Of a stretch of DNA of 64,000 nt, positions 34,933-42,107 are shown in pieces. Source of the DNA: MED-G105 sp965263305. GTDB lineage: Bacteria > Pseudomonadota > Alphaproteobacteria > Caulobacterales > Parvularculaceae. The notes under the pieces were generated by a model. The model was not told the DNA's origin and did not search any database. It saw nothing but the letters and a program-made list of their open reading frames with translations. The stretch is taken from positions 1,736,001 through 1,800,000 of the forward strand of contig OZ253666.1 in the NCBI GenBank assembly GCA_965263305.1. The letters are read 5' to 3'. Within the stretch, counting starts at the first letter, position 1; each line of letters begins with the position of its first letter. A program made the translations under genes and the position numbers.

Positions 34933-36300
34933 ATGTTTATAAATACTCTTCAGGAAATTCGAACCGCCGCTGGCGCACTTGAAAAAAAATGGCGCGACAA
35001 AGATTACAATGCCGATGACTTCACTTTATTGGCTTGCGATGTTTTAGAAAACTTGAATCTTCAGGAAAAAATAGATCTTCCTTCGCTTCTATCTTGGGAG
35101 CTTTCAACGTCATTCGAAGAGAGTTATCCGGATTTTCCGTTTGGGCAACCGGCAATTCATATCTACTCTAGTCGATTGTTCCACCTGGAAGTGCTCCCTT
35201 GGTTAGATTCCACAACATCGATCCACGAACATGCGTTCTCCGGGGCTTTCCAGGTTTTATCGGGCGGGTCCCTCCACAGTCGTTGGAAATTTGAGACTGA
35301 CCACGAAATTGGCCAAACTATGAAGGTGGGAACCCTATCCCTACAGGATTGGGAGCTTTTAAACGTCGGCGATATTAGGCCGATCTATCGAGGGGAAAGA
35401 TCAGCGCACTCACTTTTTCATCTGCGATATCCATCTCTAAGTGTGGTTCTGCGAACACATCGAGATGGCGTTAATGGGCTGCAAAACACATATTTTAAGC
35501 CGAATTTAGCCATCCCGCCTGAAGATAGTTTAGTTGGCCCCGAGTGTGACATCGCGCGCTTTGCGCAGTGCTTGGATACGGCGATGAAAACACAATCTAC
35601 GGACCAATTTCACAACACGTTAATCTCGTTTATTGAAAATCGAGACATAGAAACAGTGTTGAGAGTTTTGATGAGAGCAAATTGGCTTGCGGCGCTCGAC
35701 TCTCGCGCCGAGAGAATCGTAGTTCTGAAAAATATATTGGCAAAGAGCAAATCAGAAAATATCGCCGACTTGTTCGCGTCAACATTAACCTTCGCCTTCA
35801 AAGATAATGATTTGATGGCGATAAGAAGTAAGTATACGGACGCTGAGCACCGCCTGTTCTTGGTCATGCTAAACAACACAAACTCTAAAAAGGAAATTTT
35901 GCGCGCGTTCTCCGAGTTTCTGGGTACTGACAAGCCGCAAAACGCTCTATTCGACATGTATATCGGTATGATGGAGACGTTAGAGAATGGCGGCGTGGAA
36001 ATTTTGGACGTTAAAATTGAACCGGATAATGAAAACCCGATGATCAGCACGCCGGAAGACGTCTGGCGCGCCGCCTTGAACGCGATGATATTCGGCGACC
36101 CATCCTCCCCTGTTCAGTTTATTGACGATCTTAGGTCCCACTTGCCCGAAAGTGATATCGCCAAGTTCTCCGAAGAATTTGAAATGCTACGGCAGATGTT
36201 GAATGAATCCGATTACTTTGGGTTTCTTTTCCATGGGGAAGCAGCCTGTTCAGTGAATTCTCTGGATACCGAATCCAGCCGTGAGTTGGTCGACGCTTGA
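34933..36300 (+). CDS. Cupin-like protein, putative peptide-tailoring or lipid enzyme
   Basis: A 455-residue protein, not assigned to a named family. Residues ~75-170 look like a cupin metal site: TTSIHEHAFSGAFQVLSGG gives HxH followed by the usual Gly spacing, SLHSRW adds a His, and ERSAHSLFHLRYPSL supplies a likely second cupin motif. This resembles cysteine-dioxygenase-type or related non-haem iron enzymes. The C-terminal ~250 residues are helical (NRDIETVLRVLMRANWLAAL) with no recognised domain. No signal peptide is seen. It follows the proline-rich precursor, and a decayed copy follows the next precursor, so a precursor-enzyme pairing is inferred. Confidence 0.6.
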   Translation: MFINTLQEIRTAAGALEKKWRDKDYNADDFTLLACDVLENLNLQEKIDLPSLLSWELSTSFEESYPDFPFGQPAIHIYSSRLFHLEVLPWLDSTTSIHEHAFSGAFQVLSGGSLHSRWKFETDHEIGQTMKVGTLSLQDWELLNVGDIRPIYRGERSAHSLFHLRYPSLSVVLRTHRDGVNGLQNTYFKPNLAIPPEDSLVGPECDIARFAQCLDTAMKTQSTDQFHNTLISFIENRDIETVLRVLMRANWLAALDSRAERIVVLKNILAKSKSENIADLFASTLTFAFKDNDLMAIRSKYTDAEHRLFLVMLNNTNSKKEILRAFSEFLGTDKPQNALFDMYIGMMETLENGGVEILDVKIEPDNENPMISTPEDVWRAALNAMIFGDPSSPVQFIDDLRSHLPESDIAKFSEEFEMLRQMLNESDYFGFLFHGEAACSVNSLDTESSRELVDA

Positions 36301-36660
36301 CCAATCCAGTTGAGGGGCGGCGCTCCGCCTGCCTGCAGATGATCCCCGCTTCTGCGCCGCCCACCGGCCTGACACGCTACGGAAGGCCGACAGGGTTCTA
36401 ATGGTGAACGCTTCGAACATCTAGCGGGGGTCGTTTGGTCGGCCTCGTTATTTCGTTTCGTCGAAACCACAGAAATAGCCCTAGCCATGAGGGAACGTAG
36501 CCATTGAGAGCGATTGGGGCGCCCGCGCAATGGTTGCCGCCTGCAAGGAAGGAGGTTGTAATGTAGGTGCACTGAACTATGCGCCTGATCACAGGCGCTA
36601 GTAGTGGTTTGTTTTTCTCTTAATCAAGAGTTGCAATTTAGCAAATAGCTCCAAATTAGG

Positions 36661-36710
36661 TTAAGATTATTAATTAAAAACGTCATTTTGGTTAAGAATC
36701 TTAATTGACA
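36661..36710 (+). promoter_or_regulatory. Paired operator plus abutting -35 box before the second MKVTKK precursor
   Basis: TTAAGATTATTAA (36661-36673) and TTAAGAATCTTAA (36692-36704) have centres 31 bp apart, with TTGACA (36705-36710) immediately after. It is nearly identical to 34497-34546, including the GCACAATCAGTGTGC hairpin at 36741-36755. Confidence 0.7.
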
Positions 36711-36811
36711 GCAGCGTGATAGCTCTTAAGCTTTGTTCATGCACAATCAGTGTGCAGGCTAAAATAGATTGTCCTTTACAGGATTTCTATTTTTAAACTA
36801 AGAGAGAGAAA

Positions 36812-36952
36812 ATGAAAGTTACGAAAAAAGTAGGGGTTGAAATCCCGACTAACGACCTTAAGGCAGTCAAGGGAGGGTGTCTACAGTCTTGGTGTCTTAC
36901 GCTTAAAGGCAGACGACCTCGTCAAGGCCCGCCACCTCCGCCGGCCTACTAA
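36812..36952 (+). CDS. Double-glycine peptide precursor with two Cys and a proline-rich tail
   Basis: A 46-residue precursor from ATG 36812 with AAGAGAGAG upstream. The leader (22 residues) is almost the same as at 34650 and ends DLKAVKGG. The 24-residue core begins CLQSWCLTLKGRR, with two Cys that could form a small disulphide loop, and ends RQGPPPPPAY. It is basic. The difference from 34650 is almost wholly behind the GG, which suggests selection for new cores. Confidence 0.72.
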   Translation: MKVTKKVGVEIPTNDLKAVKGGCLQSWCLTLKGRRPRQGPPPPPAY

Positions 36953-36975
36953 AATATTCAACAAATAGTTGAACG

Positions 36976-37007
36976 GAAGGTATGGTAATGCTGTTTGCCA
37001 TACCTTC
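36976..37007 (+). terminator. Terminator after the second MKVTKK precursor
   Basis: GAAGGTATGG (36976-36985) pairs with CCATACCTTC (36998-37007), extended inward by about three pairs, and is followed by TTTTATTTT. It separates the precursor from the broken cupin gene. The sequence is unrelated to the terminator at 34806 although the position is the same. Confidence 0.8.
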
Positions 37008-37082
37008 TTTTATTTTCTGTCATAATTTCAAAATATATAGAGTTGTATTGCGGTGAAGTTTTGTAAAGGTAAGTAAATTTTA

Positions 37083-37545
37083 TAGCGGAAAATAAATTTC
37101 AAGAAATTCGAACCGCCGCTGGCGCACTCGAAAAAAATGGTGCGACAAAGATTACGATGCCGATGACTTCACGTTATTGGCTTGCGATGTTTTAAAACGC
37201 TTGAACCCTCAAGAAAAAATAAATCTTCCTTCGCTTCTATCTTTGGAGCTTACAACGTCATACGAAGATCGCTATCCGGATTTTCCGTTTGGGCAACCGG
37301 CAACTCATATCTGCTCTAGTCGATTGTTCTACCTTGAAGTGCTCCCTTGGTTAGGCGCCACAACATCGATCCATGAACATGCGTTCTCCGGCGCGTTTCA
37401 GGTTTTGGCGGGCGGGTTCCTCCACAGTCGTTGGAAATTTGATACGGACCACGAAATTGGCCAGATTATGAAAGTGGGAACCCTATCCCTACAGGATTGG
37501 GAGCTTTTTAAAGTGAATTGGTCGACGCTTCACCAATCCCATTGA
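37083..37545 (+). pseudogene. Broken second copy of the cupin-like gene
   Basis: Close copy of 34933-36300 with three lesions: the start ATG is lost (ATAATG became ATAGCG); a run of eight A is shortened to seven (near 37130), shifting frame; and about 0.9 kb is deleted in the middle, so the DWEL segment joins directly to the gene's last codons. An open frame of 122 codons (37177-37545) still contains the HxH cupin motif (TTSIHEHAFSGAFQVLAGG) but lacks the N-terminus and C-terminal domain. It is probably non-functional. Confidence 0.85.
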
Positions 37546-37572
37546 GGGGCGGCGCGCCACCCGCCTGCTGAC

Positions 37573-37820
37573 GACATCACCCGCTTTTGCGCCGTCCACC
37601 GGCCCGACACGTTACATAAGGCCGGCAGACTTCTAATGGTGAGCGCTGGCGCGGTTGAGCCTTTTGAGGACGCCGCACGGGCCGTTTTCTGATCACCAAC
37701 AAACCGGCGCCGTTTGATAAAGCTCCAACGAGCGGTGAGGTCATCGCGGTCGAAAAACCCCTCTGGGGCCGGAGCAAGAATGTTAGCATCAGCCCTTATC
37801 GGCGGCGCTGGCGCTTCCGT
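37573..37820. repeat. Third copy of the exporter-gene 3' end
   Basis: Homologous to the last ~240 bases of the C39 exporter gene (from about 33972), with small deletions and frame breaks. It is not translated in any sensible frame. It marks the start of a third tandem unit whose leader and precursor are missing or replaced. From 37821 to 38057 there is nothing I can assign; the base composition is AT-rich. Confidence 0.8.
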
Positions 37821-38057
37821 CTTAAAGAACCTAACCTTAGAACCGGAGGAGTGGAATGGACCACAGCATTTCATTCCCCTTTCGCGTCCAGGATTTTTAC
37901 ATTCCTTACACATTAAAAATACACGCACGGAAAGAAGCGCTACGCGATTGAAAGTGGATTGGATCACAGAAATTCTTTCACTTTTTCAAATATACCGCAT
38001 TCTTAATGATCATAATATTTTATTGCCGCTTATCTTATCTAGATTTCATCAAATTGA

Positions 38058-38070
38058 TTAAGATTCTAAA
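38058..38070. promoter_or_regulatory. Single TTAAGA-type site before the third precursor type
   Basis: TTAAGATTCTAAA (38058-38070) is a one-sided match to the palindrome found at the other loci. No clear partner lies at 22 or 31 bases; only loose matches are seen upstream. It is 124 bases before the precursor start. Confidence 0.45.
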
Positions 38071-38193
38071 TTCCAATCACCGCGGCCCTATGTTTTGATT
38101 GGTGTGCGCCGGATAGAGAGAAATTGTCGGTGTACATTCTTTTATCCATGGTGGGTATTAGATGATTTAAAACCTAAGAAAATGAGAGAAACC

Positions 38194-38358
38194 ATGAAAA
38201 ACCTAGAAATCACGAATGCAGATCAGATCGTTGAACTTTCTGACGCAGAAGTAGTTGAAATCTCTGGCGGCGTTACAAACGGGTCTCCAACGAATAGCTT
38301 GTTCTGTGCGTTTTGCGAACCGCGCGACACCTGCCGTGCCGTGTTCTGGTGCCAATAA
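38194..38358 (+). CDS. Double-glycine peptide precursor with four Cys
   Basis: A 54-residue precursor from ATG 38194 with GAGAG upstream; an ATG four codons earlier (38182) is possible. The leader of 26 residues ends ELSDAEVVEISGG. The 28-residue core begins VTNGSPTNSLFCAFCEP and ends CRAVFWCQ: four Cys, two aromatic residues near the end, little charge. The leader differs from both other leader types. It directly precedes a VKOR-like gene, so its Cys are likely oxidised to disulphides. Confidence 0.78.
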   Translation: MKNLEITNADQIVELSDAEVVEISGGVTNGSPTNSLFCAFCEPRDTCRAVFWCQ

Positions 38359-38390
38359 AAGACGTTAAGTGAGAAATTTTCTCACTAACG

Positions 38391-38418
38391 GCACGCAGGT
38401 GATAACTCACCTGCGTGC
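38391..38418 (+). terminator. Terminator after the four-Cys precursor
   Basis: A perfect 12-bp inverted repeat, GCACGCAGGTGA (38391-38402) / TCACCTGCGTGC (38407-38418), is followed by TTATATTTT. A smaller hairpin (AGTGAGAA...TTCTCACT, about 38368-38385) lies just before it. Some read-through into the VKOR-like gene is likely. Confidence 0.75.
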
Positions 38419-38462
38419 TTATATTTTGCCGGACATGGTGATCGTAAATTCTCGAGCGAAAA

Positions 38463-40142
38463 ATGAAAAACTCTGCGTCACTCTCCGCAAAAGCGGCGTT
38501 AAAAATCAATAACACGGTGCTGACCACGCTTTATAGTGATGCGCTTCGCGAAGGTGGCGTCGATCTACCGGCGCGAACCCTGGAAAAAGCGATGAACACG
38601 CATCCTAATTTTCCAGGTTTTAAGGCTTTCCACGAATGGGCGTCGGACCACGGATTGAAGTTGCGCGTTTTTCAAGGCAATCCTAGTCAGTTATCGAAAT
38701 TGGTACCCTGCCTTGCTTTCTTTCGGGTGAGTGATGGCCGCTTAGAACCCTTGGCGATGATACGGGACACGCGGGACGGTGAGATCCTCCTCGATGACGA
38801 ACACGGTTTGCACTGGGAACCGGTCGAAAAAATTCAAGGGTACAATTGCGAGATCTTTGTCAAAGTATCGGCGCCAGAAACACCCTCGACCGACGCGTTG
38901 ACGAGCGTAATACGCGAAAACACGTCTGAAATATGGCGAAAGCGGATGGTGTTGGCTTGCGTTTTCGTCGCTCTTATTATTGCGCTCGCAATGCAGTGGG
39001 TGTCCGCACCCGGATTGTCGGCGCTGGGCCTTTCGGCTCATTTTATTTTGAGTATTGTCGGGATTGGTCTCGCCGTCGAGTTAGTGTCCCTGACGCTTGG
39101 GCGTAACGCCGGACTTGCGCCAAACATTTGTGAAGCAGCAGCTCTGGCGCAATCTGGCTGCGGGAGTGCATTAACGTCGCCGCTATCAAAAATCGTCCCT
39201 TGGATCGGATTGCCGCTGGCAACGCTCGGCTATTTTTTGGTGATGGCGTTGGCCGTCGGGTTAGGCGCCGGTATCGCAGGCCTACATGGCTGGGTAATGA
39301 TCATAAGCGCGGGCGCCATCGTTGCAGGGCTCGGATCACTCTACTACCAAGCCGTCGTTTTAAGAGAATGGTGCCATCTCTGCTGTCTCATGATTGGCGT
39401 GATGGCGCTTCAGGCGGTAGCCGCCCTGCTGTTCGTCTCCTCCATCGTGACCCAATCGACAATGCCAGAGATTGCCGGCGCCATGATACTCGTCTGCTTA
39501 TTTGCCACGGTATTCGCAATACTTGTTATCGCTGAACCCTATCTTGAGGGTGCAAGCGAATACGAAAATGTCTATGCGCACTATAAGCAGCTCCTCCAAA
39601 AACCACAGATTCAAATCGATACTTTCAGAGGGCAAGCATTCGAGTTCGGATCTGTTGATGGTGATATTGTTCTTGGCGACATGAGCGAGGACGCTGCGGA
39701 ACTGGCGTTGGTGGTCAGTCTGGGTTGCAATGGATGCGCAATCACCATCGCGGATGTTGAACGTTTGAGACGCCGGTTCTCTGATGGCGTTCGTGTACGG
39801 ATCCGGTTGGCGATCGAACAACCAAATGTCTATTTCGATATTGCCGACACAATCGTGACCGCATCCGCTGACGGGCGCCACGAGGACGCGTTTTCAATTC
39901 TTCTAGCGGAAGTGCGTAACCCGACGAAGGTTTCTCGACATACGGCCAGGCGGGCTGACCCGGCGGATTATTCAGAAGCGCTCCGGGCGCAATTGCGTTG
40001 GTACAAAGAAGTGCAACCGCCGACGGTGCCATTAACAACATTCAACGGGTATATTTACCGCGGGCAACTCGCAGACATGCGCTATTTAATCGAAGAAGTC
40101 GCCGCAGATATATGCGCCACACGGCTCAAAAAATCTGCATAG
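38463..40142 (+). CDS. VKOR-family membrane thiol oxidase, second paralogue
   Basis: A 559-residue paralogue of 23635-25338 with the same three parts. A degenerate C39-like N-terminus (~10-110) contains LVPCLAFFRVSDGRLEPLAMIRDTRDGEIL and lacks catalytic Cys and His. The VKOR helix bundle has a Cys pair in NICEAAALAQSGC and CxxC in EWCHLC. The thioredoxin-like C-terminus has CxxC in LGCNGC. It lies downstream of the four-Cys precursor at 38194. Each VKOR-like gene thus sits next to one Cys-containing precursor type, which suggests dedicated disulphide-forming partners. Confidence 0.85.
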   Translation: MKNSASLSAKAALKINNTVLTTLYSDALREGGVDLPARTLEKAMNTHPNFPGFKAFHEWASDHGLKLRVFQGNPSQLSKLVPCLAFFRVSDGRLEPLAMIRDTRDGEILLDDEHGLHWEPVEKIQGYNCEIFVKVSAPETPSTDALTSVIRENTSEIWRKRMVLACVFVALIIALAMQWVSAPGLSALGLSAHFILSIVGIGLAVELVSLTLGRNAGLAPNICEAAALAQSGCGSALTSPLSKIVPWIGLPLATLGYFLVMALAVGLGAGIAGLHGWVMIISAGAIVAGLGSLYYQAVVLREWCHLCCLMIGVMALQAVAALLFVSSIVTQSTMPEIAGAMILVCLFATVFAILVIAEPYLEGASEYENVYAHYKQLLQKPQIQIDTFRGQAFEFGSVDGDIVLGDMSEDAAELALVVSLGCNGCAITIADVERLRRRFSDGVRVRIRLAIEQPNVYFDIADTIVTASADGRHEDAFSILLAEVRNPTKVSRHTARRADPADYSEALRAQLRWYKEVQPPTVPLTTFNGYIYRGQLADMRYLIEEVAADICATRLKKSA

Positions 40143-40143
40143 G

Positions 40144-40503
40144 GTTTATGGGGCGTTGGATCAGAATGCGCTTTACCCACTGCTTCTCAAATATGGAAAA
40201 CCAGAGTTCATACGTTCCGACAACGGCCCGGAGTTTATCTCTGAATACTTTCAAAGCTGGCTGAAAAAAGTTGGGGTCAAACCCATCCGCATTTATCCAG
40301 GCTCACCCCGGAAGAACGGATACAATGAGCGTTTCAATGGAACCCTTCGCCGAGAAGTCCTCAATGCAGAATGAATCGCATCAATCGATCAGGCAAAAAC
40401 AGTCATCAACCGATGGCTAAACCAGTACAACCGGATCCGCCCGCATCAGGCGCTCGGCATGCGCCCTCCCGTGCCAGAAACTCTATCAAAAATTGGGACA
40501 TAA
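40144..40503 (+). pseudogene. IS3-family transposase fragment (C-terminal integrase core)
   Basis: The frame from ~40144 reads FIRSDNGPEFISEYFQSWL, with the second catalytic Asp, then GSPRKNGYNERFNGTLRREVLN, with the catalytic Glu. After an internal TGA (40372-40374) it continues in the same frame with VINRWLNQYNRIRPHQALG. This is the C-terminal third of an IS3-type orfB with an in-frame stop and no N-terminus. No inverted repeats are seen, so it is a dead remnant abutting the VKOR-like gene. Confidence 0.85.
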
Positions 40504-40544
40504 TGAACGGGCTTTACACCAGCAAATACAATCCGCGCCGGCGT

Positions 40545-40694
40545 TATCGAATTACTGCCTATCTCAGCAACCCAGATTCACGGCTCGAGCTCGCGCAGCA
40601 AATGGCGGGGCACGCCGATCCGAAAACGACAAGGATGTATGATCGGCCGTCCGATCAAGTTTCGCTTGATGAGGTTGAGAAAATTGGAATTTAG
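40545..40694 (+). pseudogene. Tyrosine recombinase C-terminal remnant
   Basis: The frame ending at 40694 reads TAYLSNPDSRLELAQQMAGH then ADPKTTRMYDR and DEVEKIGI. It matches the tail of phage-type integrases, with the AGH box and the catalytic Tyr in RMYDR. The N-terminal part of the enzyme, including the catalytic Arg region, is absent. It is evidence that site-specific integration once involved this spot. Confidence 0.75.
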
Positions 40695-40943
40695 AACGTA
40701 AACCGATAGCGTATGGGGAACTCGACCACTTTATTTGGGTGACAATGACCGAAGACGCCCCGGTCATTGCCCATGTGGTACCTGAAGGACTTCAGCCAGC
40801 CGATATTTTTATACCGAACAAAATGCGCGCCATTTCAAAGTCGCTTACGAGCAAATTCGCACTTTCATGTGACGGCAGTTACCATTCCAAGCTGAGTACC
40901 TGCAAGGGATATGGCTCCCTACTCCAATGATTTTCCTTTCCGC

Positions 40944-41903
40944 CTATTGAGAACGTTTAATCATGCGCTCTAGAAACGCATCAATATCTTGGGCCGTGCG
41001 GTCAGGCGCTTCTTCCATTGGCAGGTGTCCAATACCCTCATATACGACGACATCTGCTTCAGACAAACGCTCGGAAAACGTTTTCGCAGCGGATGGGAAA
41101 ATTCGTTGATCTTCCGCACCCCAGATAACGAGTGTTGGGGCCGGAATATCCCCCAATCGTTCAGCATAGATTGCTTCCCGGTCAACAATGGCGCGTAAGA
41201 TGGCAGCGCGCCGATTTCCAGGATACCGCAATAGTTCCCAATACCGATCAATAACGTGCTCGGCCATCACTTCTTTGATGCTCACACTCTGCAGCGCAGA
41301 AGCCTCTACGATACTACGCTGTATGAAATGTTTTGCCGCAAACCGTCCGACTGGGTTTTGCAAGATTAAAGAGCGGAAACTAAAAGAGGGTATTTTTTCT
41401 CCCTCACGCAGGGGCATGCCCGCAGCATTCAGCAAAAGTAAAGCTTTCACGCGTTCCGGGTTGTCGAGAGCATACCGCCATGACACCCATCCGCCCAAGG
41501 AATTACCACCTAGAACAAACGTAGGTAGATTTAACTCCCGGGTTAGATGATCTAGTGCTTCGGCCATTCCGGAAAAAGAGTAGTCATCTCGCGGATGTGG
41601 ACCGGTCAATCCATGACCGGGCTGGGTGTAGGTTATTATCCGATACTCTTTGCCAAGGCGTTCGACCAGGGGTTCCCATGTATGCAGAGATGCGGCAGCC
41701 CCGTGGAGGAAGACGATGGTTTCTCCATGGGGATTTCCCTGATCACGATAGTGAATACGAAATCCATCATCGGTTTCGAGAAAGCGCGATGCCTCATTCG
41801 TATATTTTTCAACCATCGCATCATGACTTGTGTCTGGCGTGCGGGTCAGGAAAATCGCCAGTACTACAATTAAAAGGCCGGTTAGAAGGGCGTATTTTTT
41901 CAT
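40944..41903 (-). CDS. Membrane-anchored alpha/beta hydrolase
   Basis: A 319-residue protein from ATG 41903, preceded by AGGA (the open frame extends 22 codons further). The N-terminal KKYALLTGLLIVVLAIFL is a signal anchor, so the hydrolase is probably periplasmic. Alpha/beta hydrolase motifs: oxyanion loop FLHGAAAS, nucleophile elbow GGNSLGGW with catalytic Ser, Asp in WGAEDQRIF and His in EGIGHLPMEE. The substrate is unknown. It is the last gene of the minus-strand run from 50.3 kb, but with a 204-base gap to the preceding gene, so it may have its own promoter. Confidence 0.88.
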   Translation of the reverse strand: MKKYALLTGLLIVVLAIFLTRTPDTSHDAMVEKYTNEASRFLETDDGFRIHYRDQGNPHGETIVFLHGAAASLHTWEPLVERLGKEYRIITYTQPGHGLTGPHPRDDYSFSGMAEALDHLTRELNLPTFVLGGNSLGGWVSWRYALDNPERVKALLLLNAAGMPLREGEKIPSFSFRSLILQNPVGRFAAKHFIQRSIVEASALQSVSIKEVMAEHVIDRYWELLRYPGNRRAAILRAIVDREAIYAERLGDIPAPTLVIWGAEDQRIFPSAAKTFSERLSEADVVVYEGIGHLPMEEAPDRTAQDIDAFLERMIKRSQ

Positions 41904-42107
41904 GGCAATCCTATTTATCGAGATCAAAAAACGCCTCAGCCTGCCTTCAAGTTGATGATGAATAGTCAAGTCAAACTCTTCGCGGACGGCGCCATTGAAA
42001 ATCTAGCATGTCCCATATGACAACTAAAATTATTTCCGTATACGATGTATGATAAGTATACCAAGAAATCGGCGTATGCGCCTCCCCATCAGGTCAATAC
42101 CTTTCGT

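Larger units (their letters stand above)
36343..37572. repeat. Second, decayed copy of the exporter-tail / leader / precursor / cupin unit
   Basis: The unit first spans about 33972-36342: last ~240 bases of the exporter gene, leader with operators, precursor, cupin gene and ~40 bases after it. It recurs here with an internal deletion in the exporter tail (only 36343-36409 remains), the leader and operators (36410-36811), a precursor with a new core (36812) and a broken cupin gene (37083). A third copy begins at 37573. This is a tandem duplication array in decay. Confidence 0.8.

Noticed and set aside
37530..38061. Open frames across 37.5-38.06 kb as peptide or immunity genes
   Set aside because: They cross the decayed exporter-tail copy, lack start signals and show no sensible composition.
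40371..40694. A 107-codon frame as an intact gene
   Set aside because: It starts in another frame within the IS3 remnant; only its last ~50 codons resemble a recombinase, so it is a fragment.
40739..40930. A 63-codon plus-strand frame between the recombinase tail and the hydrolase gene
   Set aside because: It matches nothing and lacks a ribosome-binding site; the interval 40695-40943 holds no supported gene.
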